A stretch of 64,000 bases of DNA, from contig MU004183.1 of the NCBI GenBank assembly GCA_010093605.1, forward strand, positions 1,984,001-2,048,000, given 5' to 3'. Under the pieces are notes generated by a model. The model was given only the letters and a program-made list of their open reading frames with translations, was not told the origin of the DNA and did no database searches. Position 1 is the first letter of the stretch. Each line of letters begins with the position of its first letter. Source of the DNA: Lophium mytilinum. Its lineage: Eukaryota; Ascomycota; Dothideomycetes; Mytilinidiales; Mytilinidiaceae. Below, piece after piece: positions 44,850 to 55,250 of the stretch. The position numbers and the translations under genes are program-made.

Positions 44850-46115
44850 ATGGTCCGCGAGGACCTCATTTCGTCAGCAGTGAGTCCCCATCTTCCCCGC
44901 GAGCAACATAGGAAGAGCTAACCGTAATCCAGATCACCTGTAAGTATCGCATACCTATAAGCCACAACAGCAGCACTCCTAAGACGCTGCTCCAGTCCTT
45001 CAAGACCCTTCCGTTGCCAATGCGCCGCTCGAGAAGCGCATAGCGTTCCTACAGTCGAAGAACCTCACCCAGGAAGAGATAGATGCCTCGCTAGCACGTG
45101 CCGCTGAAGATCCCAACTACGGCGCCGCACCTTCACCGTCCTCTTCTGCGCCGCCAAACTATGGGTATAGACAGCCTCCGCAGCAGCCCGCGGGGTATGG
45201 ATATCAGGGCGGATTCTGGCCACAAGCGGCGCCACCAGAGTAGGATAGACCCGTCACCGAGCTTCATCGATACATGGAGATTTACAAGTACTGAACAAGC
45301 CACTGACTGCGTACAACAGACCGCCGAAGCGTGACTGGCGCGACTACTTCATTATGGCGACCGTCATGGGTGGCGTAGGATACGGTCTTTACTTCACAGC
45401 GAAACGTTATATTCTACCCATCATCAAGCCTCCCACACCTCCTCAACTCGCGCAGGACAAGGCCTCGATAGACGAGTCCTTCAACCGCGCCTTCGCCCTC
45501 CTCGACCAACTGAACACCGACACCACCGCGTTGAAAGCATCCGAGGAGGCGCGTTCAAAGCGGCTGGATAGCGCGCTAGAAGAGATGGAACAGGTACTAG
45601 GGGGCCTGAAGGAGGCTAGCAAGAGGCAAGGAGACGACAACCGGCGGATTGAAGATGATGTCAGGGGCCTGCGGGACCTCATCCCGAAGGCGCTCGATGC
45701 ACACCGCGAGACTAGCGATGGTAGGCTCAAGGACTTGGGAACCGAGTTGAAGAGCCTCAAGACCCTTGTTGGGAACCGCATGGGTGCTGGTGCTGCCAGG
45801 CCACCTAGCGTGTCCGGCGGTAATGTACTGGGTAGCTCGGTTACATCTCCGCCAGCTGTGAATGGTACTTCGACACCAGCGCCTGTTCCTACACCAGCTG
45901 TGCCGGATGCTCAGACAAGTAGTCCCGCTACCGTATCTACGCCCGCCACTGCTCCAGCGCCTACACCCGAGCGATCGGGGTCGCCTTATGGCAGATTAGC
46001 GAATGGAAGGGCGGCCATCCCGGCGTGGCAGATGGCGGCGGCGAAGAAGACGCAGGAGGAGAAAAAGGATACAAGTGAGAGCGGGACAGTGACTGAGGCT
46101 GCTTCGAGCTCATAG
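44850..46115 (+). CDS. PEX14: Peroxisomal membrane docking protein PEX14
   Basis: Four exons: 44850-44879, 44933-44939, 44996-45239 and 45320-46115; 358 aa. Exon 2 is a 7-nt micro-exon (ATCACCT); only with it does the conserved N-terminal domain close: MVREDLISSA, I-T, then FLQDPSVANAPLEKRIAFLQ with SKNLTQEEIDASLARA. That domain binds the WxxxF repeats of PEX5. A Pro/Tyr linker, the membrane segment (FIMATVMGGVGYGLYFTAKR) and a long coiled coil (SKRLDSALEEMEQVLGGLKE) follow, then a disordered Ser/Pro/Thr tail. PEX14 docks cargo-loaded PEX5 at the peroxisome membrane; in filamentous fungi it also supports Woronin-body formation. Confidence 0.95.
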
Positions 46116-46782
46116 CTTGTCTGTCGTTAGAAGTTTAAAACCGTAATGTTTGAGCGTATGGATTGAATGGCAAGCTTTCTGATCTGTATTATTGGACACA
46201 GCGATTTCACATATATGGCGGAATTCAAGAGCTTCTATTTTTCATGGGATATTATTGCAAAAGAGGAGTGTTTGAATTGTAAAGGATGATTTAGGACTTC
46301 AAGAGCAAAATATTCTGAATGCTCCAGGAGGACTGTGACTAGTCATACGATTAGCCAGAGGCGCATACTCTAGGCTCTAATCTGGTTCTTATCGCACTCT
46401 TGTGAGTTTGTTTTCATACGCAGGCAAAAGAGATATATAGTGGACCAAATTTAGAAGGTGTAGTAAAGTGATGTCTAATTCGCAGGGCTGATCTACCTGG
46501 GTATAATCTCAAAGAATCTAGAAGGTCCGGGAGTCCTCCAAGAAGTCATTAGGAACCGCAATGTCTCTATTTGACGCCTCCAATCTAGGCCCTTGGGCAA
46601 ACTCCTCTAGCTCCACGCTCAAAATGAAGGCCCAAGAAATCAGAAGCAAAAATACACCGCAAATCAGCCAGCGCTCTAGCCTCTATTCCCCGAGTCCCCT
46701 CGGAGGGCAGCTGGGGCTCCCTACATCATGATCAGTAGGTCAAAGGACGGAGGAACTGAGCTGATATACCTTTATCTGCTTC
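46116..46782. other. Convergent intergenic region
   Basis: 667 bp between the 3' ends of PEX14 and the RGG gene; no gene seen. Confidence 0.5.
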
Positions 46783-47648
46783 TTACTGCGCAACGCCCTG
46801 GCCTCCGCGTCCCCCTCGACCTCCACGATCAGCACCTCCACCCAGGCCTCCACGCCCTCCTCGTCCTCCACGACCAGCCCCTCCGCGTCCCCCTGCGCGC
46901 CCACCCCGAAGGCCTCCACCCCTACCACCGCGGGTACGGAGAGCATGCTCCGCGTTGAGATCCGCCTGGGAGATGTGGGCTTCTTCATTATATATTTGGG
47001 GCCAGTCTGTGTAGTATTAGTAACATGTCCGCCAAAAGGGGAGGAAGTGTACTTACTAACCACGAACTCTCCATCCGCGCCCTGCATGGCCGGAGTGTCT
47101 TCGAAAAGAGTTTCATCGTTGCCGAAAGCATCCGCCAGAGTTGGGTTCATTGGGAGATTGTTCTCCACAGCGGCTATGTCCGAGGCTACAGCCGAGCCCT
47201 GCGAGGGGGGTGCGTGACGACGAGGCTGGGTGGAGAGCGTGGAGTCGCTGTAGGTCAAACTTGGCGTCGGAGCAGTAGAAGGGTTGGAAGTGGGCCGGTT
47301 GAGCAGCTCGGCTTGGTCGGAAGTTGTGTCTGTCTCCTCGAAAGCGTTGGCTGGAGGGGGGGCATTGACGGGACCGGCGTTGTTAGGACCGTTTTGTCCG
47401 TTGAACGGTGGAGTGTCTTGCGCGTTGCGTACCAGACGGAACGTGAGGCTGTTTGGGCGAAACGTCACGGGCTCCACTGGGCGTCCCTGGGAATCATAGA
47501 GATAATGGGCCAGAAAGAAGTAGCGCACGGCGTCTCGAACAGGCACCGGACCGTCAACGTTGCTGACCCAGAGGTGGGTGACAGTTTGGCGCGGGCCGGC
47601 AGCGCTCTGTTCTATTGTTCCGCTCATCTTTCTACTGCGAGCAGCCAT
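46783..47648 (-). CDS. RGG-rich protein, function unknown
   Basis: Two exons: 47648-47057 and 47006-46783; 271 aa. The 50-bp intron starts in the codon after GEFVV; without splicing the frame misses the RGG tail. The N-terminal ~75 residues look folded (THLWVSNVDGPVPVRDAVRY, FFLAHYLYDSQGRPVEP, NSLTFRLVRNAQD). A disordered Asn/Pro/Thr middle follows. The C-terminal ~50 residues are an RGG tail (LRTRGGRGGGLRGG, GRGGRGGRGG), which in other proteins binds RNA and is methylated on Arg. I do not recognise the family. Start at 47648 (MAARSRKMSG); MSGTIEQ seven codons later is possible. Confidence 0.75.
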
Positions 47649-49219
47649 TGTAAATGCTTGTAGAGGTGGAAGGTGTGGAGTGAATGAACATTGGGCATGG
47701 GCAACGCAAAGAACGGCTTCTCGGTGGTATATGGGGTGGATAGAATGACAAACACTTACTATAAGAGGTGTGGAAGGTCTATATGCTGGTAGCTAAGGGT
47801 GTTTATCGGACAGGTTGGAAGGAAGCTGTTGGTGTAGAACTCGCTGGTCTTTGTTGGATGAGGAAAGAGAGGAAGCTGCTGGCAGTTTGAGGAGGCTTTC
47901 TAGAAAAGATTGCAAACAATTCCTCGCTAGTGTCGGTAAGAAACGGTCGGTGTGGCGCGAACAGAGCCGTCGGTGTGCATTTGGGTGAATTGAGTTAGCC
48001 GAGCACGTGGCTTCTTGCCGAAGCTACGCGAACCCTTCTCCATGTGACCACAGCTCAAGGCCTGTTTAGGGTGGTAGGTAGTATGCATTGAAAAAGGGGA
48101 ACGTAGTGCAAGAGAAGATTGGAAGTATAATATATCAACATCATATGCCCCGAGACTGGACGAAAAGGGGTAAACATGGCAGCTTGATGTCTATGGAATT
48201 CTTGAGTAAGGTCGTGCTGTGCCGTTCGACACCCTACGCCTGCTCACAGAGCTCCTAGTAGATTGTGAGTTCTCAGTTACTAAAGTCTGATTATCCGCCG
48301 ATGGACCAAGATCGACTTGGACGATGTGCTATAAGAGGAAGTAGAAGCCAGCTTGAGGGTGCCGATGGTTGTGATAACGATGAAAGACGTCGACTTATAT
48401 ACTACCCTCGCCGCGAACCTTCCTCAATCTGCGACAAATACTCGAGAAGCATATCTACTCCCATGACGAGAAAGAAGTGCTTCTTAGTCCGCATAGCAAT
48501 CAGTAGGCGGATCAGGCGATACGATAATAGGTTATAAGCTCAGGCACATTGAGATCGTACCCTTTGGATGTCCCTTTTGCCTGTCGGATACCACCGTTAG
48601 GAGCGGTCCATAGGCTAGGTAGCCGGTGGTCAAAGAGCAGTCTAGATTCAAGCGCGTGCAACTCACATGCGCCTAAAAGAGTCCAGGATTTTTGAAGGTA
48701 CCTTGAGCAGTGGCATATGAGGCGATCAGGCCTGTGGAATGACGATGTATGTTGAAGACGATCGGCCCTGAATATCTGACCATCTTCATCATCGGACTCT
48801 AGCAGATGACCTTCGAGCAAACCGAGATCCATTGGATCAGAGGCTCTTGAAAGATTTGAACTTTCGAAAATTTGATGGCTGACGCATTGTTCTATGGATG
48901 AGACAATGCACATGATCGAGACATGAGGGGAAATAGATTGCTGCTGTGATGGATGACGGTGATTAAGGACGGAGATGCTAGCAGACGAAGAATGAAATTT
49001 ATCGAGCCAAATGATTGCAGTTGTTACTTGGCCCTATGCATTCGAGTCGACAGCTCTAGCCAATACTAGAGAGGTATGTGATCCAACCGCTAACCGCAGA
49101 AATTCTCACAATGCAGGCGAAATGTATCCAACATCTCAATACCAGCCAAGGCATTCCAGTTCCAAGAGCCCATCCTGGTAGTTCCCTAGAACTGCCCAGA
49201 TGCTCTGAGGTTACAAACC
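47649..49219. other. Intergenic, no supported gene
   Basis: 1.57 kb. A 133-codon frame on the minus strand (48512-48913) has no domain, no repeat and no upstream exon that I could join, so it is left out. A CACGTG lies near 48004. Confidence 0.45.
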
Positions 49220-51589
49220 TCACATAACGCCCCATCTCCCAACCTCTTTCATCGCCTCCTCACCACCTTCAGCTAATCGCTCATCTCTCAGCACGCCAGC
49301 AACACACTTCCATCCATCCCTTCCACCTCCCCATTTCAGCACCTCCTCCTTGTACCTCTCGCCATTCTCCCTTGACACACTTCCGTCCGGAGTCTGCTGA
49401 AACACCTCGCTCCACATCTTGGCCGCAATCGCCCGATCGAAAAGATAGCTATAGTACGTAGCGCCGTACCCGTAGAGGTGGCCAAAGAAACCTTGCCATG
49501 CCGTGCCTTGTGGTTCAGGGACAGATGCATGAGCATTGTAGATGTCATGGTAGGTCTTTGTAGAGTTAAAACTCGGGGCGAGTGGTAAGGGTGAGTGATA
49601 CGCTTGGTCCAGCATCGCAAGCAGAATTTGTGATTCCGTTTCTGATGGCTGAGTACGCTCGTCAATTGCGATACGCTGCTCGAGTGCCGATAGCGGCAAG
49701 GGAGCATCTGTCTCCCAGTGGCGGGCGAAGAGAGCGAGGACTGCAGGATCAGATGCAAAGTGCTCGTTTAGCACCGACGGCAATTCTGCAAAGTCGGTGG
49801 CGCAACGAGTGCCAGCAACGTTTTGGAACGAGGTCCGGCCAAGGAAGGAGTGTAGACCGTGACCCATTTCGTGGAAGAGGGTACGAACATCGTTGAAAGT
49901 GAGGAGAGTGGGCGCAGAGGTTGTTGCAGAGAGGGGCGGACGGGGGAAATCGCATATCAAAGCGATCGTCGGGAGCTGGAAGTAAGTGTTTGTGGTGGCG
50001 TTGTGGGTATAGGACATTCCATCTGTAGCAGCTTCAATGGGAGACGCGAATGGATGGGTGGTTTCGGAGGCTTCAACTATTTCCGCGTTAGAGAGTTCTC
50101 GAGAACATCGCAAGGTGAAATGGGCAGGGTTAGGCGTCTTGCCCGGCCGTGAGAAAAGGTCACAGTACAAGACTGCAATTTGCCCATCGGTGTCGGAGAT
50201 TACGTCAAGACGCCTAACGTCGTTATTCCATGTCTCACCAGGAGCTGGCTCCTTGGGGACTAGTCGAATACCATAGAGTCGATTGTATAGACGGGAGAGG
50301 CCTTGCATCACTGTTCCTAGGGAAAAGTATGCAGAGAAGAAATCTTGAGTGCGCAACTTGGTGTGCATACTGGACACCATTTGGTGGGTATAGTAGAGTT
50401 TGTCCCAGGCGTTTATAGACCCAGGAAAGTTTCCACTACGGGCGTCTGACTTCTTGAGCTCTATCAATTCCTGAAGCTCATCCTGAACCTTGCGGTGGTT
50501 GCCCTTTACGAGAGCATTCAAGAACTGATTCACAGCTTCGGGCGACTTTGCCATTTTGTCCTCACCGAGAGTCATGTGCCCGTAGCTCTCGAACCCAGAG
50601 AGTTTTGCTATCTCTGCACGGCACTTCAGAAGCTTCTCCAGACGTCGAATGCTCGGCTTATCTGCCGTCCTGGAAGCCATGTATATCTCCCTCCTGACAT
50701 CAGGGTCCTCTACAAATCTAAGAGCCATTTGCGCAGGCGTATCCGCGGTAGCTATCTTGATCTGGCCCCATTTCGATAAGGCTCGGGCCATGCTGGGTTC
50801 CAGGCCTTTCATCTTGCTGCTTTCGAAGCTGAGATAGGGGGTTTCCGGGGCGCCATTCTCAGTGAACTCGATCCCAACCTCGGAAATCTCATTTGAGAGC
50901 TGTACGAAACGGTCTCTAGACGCTGTAGGTAGATCAATGGCAGATTTAGAGAAGTCCCGGATCAGAATCTGGGCCACAAGCCTCTCCGGTTCCGTCCAGG
51001 ACTGGTACACGTCAGGGATACCCTCGGCCTTCTTAAGCTGCTCGTTTAGTTGAGGAGTAGTGTTTAGTCTGTTCATGTAATGGAACATGGTCACATATGC
51101 CTGCGATGCCGCCGCCTGCATATACCGGTCTGGATGCGTCGCGCGAACAAAGTCCGCAAGATCGATGACCCGGCATAACAGATCGCTGAGCCTATCCAGA
51201 ATCCTAGGCAGTTGCTTGTATTCCTCCATAGTGTTCACGGCGACCACCTTCTCCACTATCCTCTCGCATTTCGACAGGGTGTTCTCGGTGAAGTGCTTAA
51301 AGCCTTCAGGTCGGGTCAAGTAATGATTGTTGACCAAGCCTGCGGATTTGCGCGACGGCTTGAATACGGGCTTCGAGTACTCCTTCCAGAAGGCCTGCGA
51401 GTCGAATATCTTTCGTAAGGTGCGATCGTCGTGGTCGGCGCCGGGGGTCCCAAGTCCTTGAAGGCGGCTAGGCGGGAGAGGCGAGGGTTGCACCAGATCA
51501 TGAGTCGCGATGGTCGAGTTGAAACGGCGTTGGCGCTGCAAACTCAAGCATCTTGAACACGTCCATGGCGAGGGCGCGCGCTTGAGCAT
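49220..51589 (-). CDS. OCT1: Mitochondrial intermediate peptidase Oct1
   Basis: Single exon, 789 aa, the normal length. The N-terminus is a mitochondrial presequence (MLKRAPSPWTCSRCLSLQRQ then RRFNST). The M3 thimet-peptidase zinc site HExxH is seen in TLFHEMGHGLHSFLGRTSFQ, with the third ligand Glu in the following AELPSVLNEHF. The family removes an octapeptide from the N-terminus of many matrix and inner-membrane proteins after first cleavage by the processing peptidase. It sits head to head, 185 bp away, with a MICOS subunit gene, another mitochondrial function. Confidence 0.96.
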   Translation of the reverse strand: MLKRAPSPWTCSRCLSLQRQRRFNSTIATHDLVQPSPLPPSRLQGLGTPGADHDDRTLRKIFDSQAFWKEYSKPVFKPSRKSAGLVNNHYLTRPEGFKHFTENTLSKCERIVEKVVAVNTMEEYKQLPRILDRLSDLLCRVIDLADFVRATHPDRYMQAAASQAYVTMFHYMNRLNTTPQLNEQLKKAEGIPDVYQSWTEPERLVAQILIRDFSKSAIDLPTASRDRFVQLSNEISEVGIEFTENGAPETPYLSFESSKMKGLEPSMARALSKWGQIKIATADTPAQMALRFVEDPDVRREIYMASRTADKPSIRRLEKLLKCRAEIAKLSGFESYGHMTLGEDKMAKSPEAVNQFLNALVKGNHRKVQDELQELIELKKSDARSGNFPGSINAWDKLYYTHQMVSSMHTKLRTQDFFSAYFSLGTVMQGLSRLYNRLYGIRLVPKEPAPGETWNNDVRRLDVISDTDGQIAVLYCDLFSRPGKTPNPAHFTLRCSRELSNAEIVEASETTHPFASPIEAATDGMSYTHNATTNTYFQLPTIALICDFPRPPLSATTSAPTLLTFNDVRTLFHEMGHGLHSFLGRTSFQNVAGTRCATDFAELPSVLNEHFASDPAVLALFARHWETDAPLPLSALEQRIAIDERTQPSETESQILLAMLDQAYHSPLPLAPSFNSTKTYHDIYNAHASVPEPQGTAWQGFFGHLYGYGATYYSYLFDRAIAAKMWSEVFQQTPDGSVSRENGERYKEEVLKWGGGRDGWKCVAGVLRDERLAEGGEEAMKEVGRWGVM

Positions 51590-51774
51590 ATCGGACCGCG
51601 AGAGGAGAGCGAGCGTTGTGTTGTGGAGAAGCGGAGGAAGGCCGTCAGTTGGTCGTACAGATAGAAAATAAAGCCGAGAGCTCGTGCCGGAACGGAACCG
51701 TCGAAAGGTTGAACTTCACGCTTCTTCTTCTCACCACCTCTCCCCTCCCCAACTGCCTGGTCCACACCTTCGCA
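51590..51774. promoter_or_regulatory. Bidirectional promoter, OCT1 / MICOS subunit
   Basis: Only 185 bp separate the two divergent start codons, so the promoters and both 5' UTRs must overlap. The sequence is rich in GA on one side and CT on the other; no named box was identified. Confidence 0.6.
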
Positions 51775-52619
51775 ATGGCTTTCAGACCGCTGCTACGGCA
51801 GGTAAGTGCCTGCATGGATTCATATGCTCATCTACTAATTGCTCGTAGCGCGCTGCTGTCCCTGCTATGGCCGCTGCCGTCTCCGCTGGTCTGATCCTAT
51901 ATCCTAACAGCGTTGCTTATGCCGAAGAGCCACTCTCGGACGACACAATAGTACGTTGAGAGCCAAACAAATGGCTCTTACATATGAATCGCTTAGCTCA
52001 CATCCATCCCCAGCTTTCCCGAAAGCCCATTTACGATGACACCCCTCTGTCACACGATCCTACGCCGAGACCATCAGAACCCTCTACACCTACCGACTAC
52101 CGACCGACGCCCACCGACCGGCTCGCTGGGCAGATCAAGTACGCCAGACTGGCTTTCTACGGCCAAGCAACGAAGGCCGAGGACGCCGTGAACGATGCGC
52201 TCACAAAGACCCTGAGCCTCGAACACTCCTTCACTAGCACCATACGCGGCCTTGCTCCACCAAAGGGGTCCAACGAGAAGCTTCTCCCCGGCGCCATCTA
52301 CGTCCTTGTCGCCTCCATGGCGGGCTCAATTGTGACGCGCAATCGGAACATCCTACTGCGCGGAACAGTCCCAGTCCTCGTTGGCTTGGGTGTCGCGAAA
52401 GCCGTTATTCCTGTCACAATGGGGAACGTGGGTGAATTGGTGTGGAAGTACGAGAAGCGCTTCCCTGCGGTTGCGGACGCCCATCTCAAAACAAGGGCGC
52501 GGGTAGAGAAGTTCATTGACACAGGCAAAGCGCATACCCAGATGTCATTCTACCGGGTGCAGGATACGGTGGCAGAGGCGAGAGAGAAGATGGAGGACTG
52601 GGTCAAGAAGGGTAAATAA
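51775..52619 (+). CDS. MICOS complex subunit, Mic26/Mic27 (apolipoprotein O-like)
   Basis: Three exons: 51775-51801 (27 nt), 51849-51950 and 52014-52619; 244 aa. It begins MAFRPLLRQRAAVPAMAAAV, a short mitochondrial presequence with a hydrophobic stretch. After a Pro-rich linker (YDDTPLSHDPTPRPSEPSTP) comes the apolipoprotein-O/MICOS domain: LPGAIYVLVASMAGSIVTRN, then LLRGTVPVLVGLGVAKAVIP, two membrane hairpin segments, and an amphipathic C-terminal helix. The family sits in the inner membrane and helps shape crista junctions by binding cardiolipin. I cannot separate Mic26 from Mic27 by sequence alone. Confidence 0.88.
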
Positions 52620-53062
52620 GCATGTTGAGCTAGATTTTGGGACCGCCTTGTAGCGTGTAACACCACTTTTTTCATTGCATAGAGCGGCCCCCTGTTGGGA
52701 CCGTCGAGCGCAAAATTTATTCGTTCTGGTCAATCTGATACTTATCTGTCAGCATGAGGTGCCATCGTCAAGCCTTGAGCTCCATCAGCGCTCTGTCATT
52801 CAAGCTCCGGGAAGCTCTTTTCTTCTAACGAACCTCCTCGTACTGTCGAGCTAGCGACGGAGTCGATATGGCAGCGCGATATAGCGGAGCCTATATAGCT
52901 GTTGTGGGTCGATGCTTCGATCTGCTTGTGAGCTTGTGCACTTATCGTGATGATAGCTTTCAACGCCTATGCGCTTCAATGGCACGGCTTCAATCCCCTT
53001 ATACGAAGCTCTCCAGCAAGCTAGATCCCAAATCTTCTCTCTCCAACGTCGTCCCCACTCCC
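52620..53062. other. Convergent intergenic region
   Basis: 443 bp between the MICOS gene's 3' end and that of RMI1. A 350-codon plus-strand frame that enters from here is an antisense shadow of RMI1. Confidence 0.5.
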
Positions 53063-53734
53063 TCACCCCTCACCCATCCCAGCCTTCGCGATCAACCTCT
53101 CCTTCAACCCCTCCTTCCACGCCTTATGCACCCCCTCAATCTTCCCCCCAAGCACCGTCACACACCCCGGATTCAACAGCAACACTCCCCTCGCAACCAC
53201 CACATCCCTCAACACCAACTTGCTCCCAATACTCATCGCCATCCCCACCCCCTCAATCGCATGCGTCTCAAATCCATACACGCAGACCCCCTGTGCGTCC
53301 TGCAGCAACAGCTTGTGTGGCCCCGCTCCCGCCGTCTGCACGCCTTCCGCGGCCTCCTGCTCAGACGGCACGCTCCGAATGATCTCGCGGCCCTTCGTTG
53401 TTTCTCCCCGCTCCGCCGCCTCAATCGCCTCGACCTGGCTCCAGCAGCTGCGCCCGATGTCTTCGACGTCGAGGACTTGGACGGCGAGGGGGCCGGGGAG
53501 CTTGCGCTCACGGATGGTCGCGTCGTGGATTGTGGTAGGGAAGCAGGAGGCTGGGGGGCGCGTGAGGGATTGGGTGATGTCGGTTGCGAGGAGGCGGAAG
53601 AGGGCGGTTTTCTGGAGTGCGGGGAGAGGCGTGTTGGTGCGAATAGTGGGGAGGAAGGTGGAGAGCCAGGCCGGGGTGGGCGAGAGGGACTTGGTGGAGA
53701 GGTAGCTTGTGATCTCTTGCGCGAGGTTGGCCAT
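53063..53734 (-). CDS. RMI1: RecQ-mediated genome instability protein 1, Rmi1-like
   Basis: Single exon, 223 aa, similar to yeast Rmi1. The N-terminal helices (WLSTFLPTIRTNTPLPALQK, then TALFRLLATDITQSL) precede the OB-fold: LPGPLAVQVLDVEDIGRSCW, HKLLLQDAQGVCVYGFETH, SIGSKLVLRDVVVARGVLLL and PGCVTVLGGKIEGVHKAW. The Rmi1 OB-fold binds Top3 and, with the RecQ helicase Sgs1, dissolves double Holliday junctions. It sits head to head with VPS51 across 207 bp. Confidence 0.9.
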   Translation of the reverse strand: MANLAQEITSYLSTKSLSPTPAWLSTFLPTIRTNTPLPALQKTALFRLLATDITQSLTRPPASCFPTTIHDATIRERKLPGPLAVQVLDVEDIGRSCWSQVEAIEAAERGETTKGREIIRSVPSEQEAAEGVQTAGAGPHKLLLQDAQGVCVYGFETHAIEGVGMAMSIGSKLVLRDVVVARGVLLLNPGCVTVLGGKIEGVHKAWKEGLKERLIAKAGMGEG

Positions 53735-53941
53735 ACTAGAGAGAGCTTCTACATTTCCGGGGGATGGTTGGTCGTGAGAAAGAACGTGGTGTTCAATGCT
53801 GGGGTTTTCACGTGGAATGGAGCTTCAATTTCAGCCCTACCGCGTCACCTTCCCAAATTAAATCTGATGTCGAAGCTCCAACAACCACCAACCATTCCTC
53901 CACCATTTCGATATAGCTAGACAATTATCCACACCGCTCAC
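53735..53941. promoter_or_regulatory. Bidirectional promoter, RMI1 / VPS51, with CACGTG
   Basis: 207 bp between two divergent start codons. A palindromic CACGTG lies at 53809-53814, near the middle. Confidence 0.6.
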
Positions 53942-54783
53942 ATGTCCACCATCGCCTCTCCCCGCGCCTCAAGCTCCATCCGCTCCCCCTCCTCCTCCCG
54001 CACCTCCCTCGACAACCCCAGCGGCCGTCCCACCGCCCCAGGCACAACGCGCAGGAACCGCGCCGCCCTCCGCGACTACTACGGCCTCAAAGGCACTCAA
54101 CCCGCCAGCTCCCCCGACCCCAGCACGCGAACGCCTCTCGCGCCCGAAGACGCCGAAGATGACGGCGGCATCAGCGAGCTCGACAAGGACGGCTTCGACG
54201 CTGCCGGCTATGTCAACGAGATTCTATCGAAGCAGGGCCTCTCGGGCGTGCTGAGGGTGGAGAGCGACTTGGTATCGCGTGAGTCCACAGAATCCCACCA
54301 ACACTTAATCAAAGGGATGTGTGGCTAATGGAGTTGTTAGAAATCAGAAATCTAGACGGCGAGCGCAAATCCCTCGTCTACGATAACTACTCTAAGCTGA
54401 TTGCGGCTACGGACACGATCCGCAAGATGCGCACGAATATGGACCCGCTCGCGCCGACGACGTCGACGCTGAGTCCGGCGATTAGTCATATTGCGGAGAT
54501 TGCGGCTGTGTTGTCGAGGGATATGCAGGATAGGACGCCGACCGCGCCGAGTATTACTTTGGAGAAGGAGGGTAGGGAGGGGAAGGCGGGCGCGAAGGAG
54601 ACGGTGAGGTGGGTGCTTGATGCGCCGCGGAGGTTGCGGGACTTGGTGGATGAGGGGAAGGAGGAGGAGGCGGATAAGGAGTGGGAGATTGTGAGGGAGG
54701 TGTTGGAGAAGTGGAGGGGGGTGAAGGGGGTGAAGGAAGTAGGGATGGAGTGTGAGGCTATCATTCTGAATGAAGACACATGA
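53942..54783 (+). CDS. VPS51: GARP complex subunit Vps51-like
   Basis: Two exons: 53942-54278 and 54341-54783; 259 aa. After a Ser/Pro/Arg-rich start comes RNRAALRDYYGLKGTQ, then FDAAGYVNEILSKQGLSGVL and, across the intron, VESDLVSQIRNLDGERKSLV then YDNYSKLIAATDTIRKMRTN. This block (residues ~85-155) is the Vps51/Exo84 signature shared by tethering complexes. Vps51 links the GARP complex to the SNARE Tlg1 for endosome-to-Golgi return. The C-terminal part is coiled (RRLRDLVDEGKEEEADKEWE). Fungal Vps51 is short, so the length is normal. Confidence 0.9.
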
Positions 54784-55250
54784 TTATTAGATTTGGTACG
54801 AGAGTCTAATACGTGATGTTCTAGGTGGTAGAGCGGGTCTGCACGCTGAGGGGCCGGTTTGTCTCCTTTAAGTGCAAAGAGTTACAGATCTAACCGTGTG
54901 AGACTAATTTTATTAGACGCGGACGGGGGACCTGAAGTGGCATATGTCGTAGAGGGTTTTCACGCAAGTTCTTACAGAACTAACCACGTGAGAGCTCATT
55001 TGCGTAGCGGAGCAGCTCTCGAAGCCGCTAATCACAAAGCAAACCATAAGGCTAACACTACTCTTGCATTAGGTTCCAAAGGCTCCAGGTACCCCTGGCC
55101 AGATCTCATCACACAAGCCTTCAAAGCTTCGTAGTATCATGAATACGTCTGAGTTGGAAATAAATCTTCGAGCGAGTCAGTTATGATCTCTAAATCTAAG
55201 ATTTACCAAAAGTAGAGCACTATATACACAACCTCCAGACGTCACTAGGC
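54784..55250. other. Convergent intergenic region with a 90-bp-spaced repeat
   Basis: A 22-bp motif (TTACAGAWCTAACCRYGTGA plus GA) occurs at 54882-54903 and 54972-54993, exactly 90 bp apart. A 91-codon open frame spans it, but I see no evidence that it is translated. Confidence 0.5.

Noticed and set aside
48512-48913. 133-codon minus-strand frame in a gene-free stretch
   Set aside because: No domain, no plausible exons either side, no coding bias I can see; could be an orphan gene but not supported.
52868-53920. 350-codon plus-strand open frame
   Set aside because: Antisense to RMI1; no domain, composition of a mirror frame.
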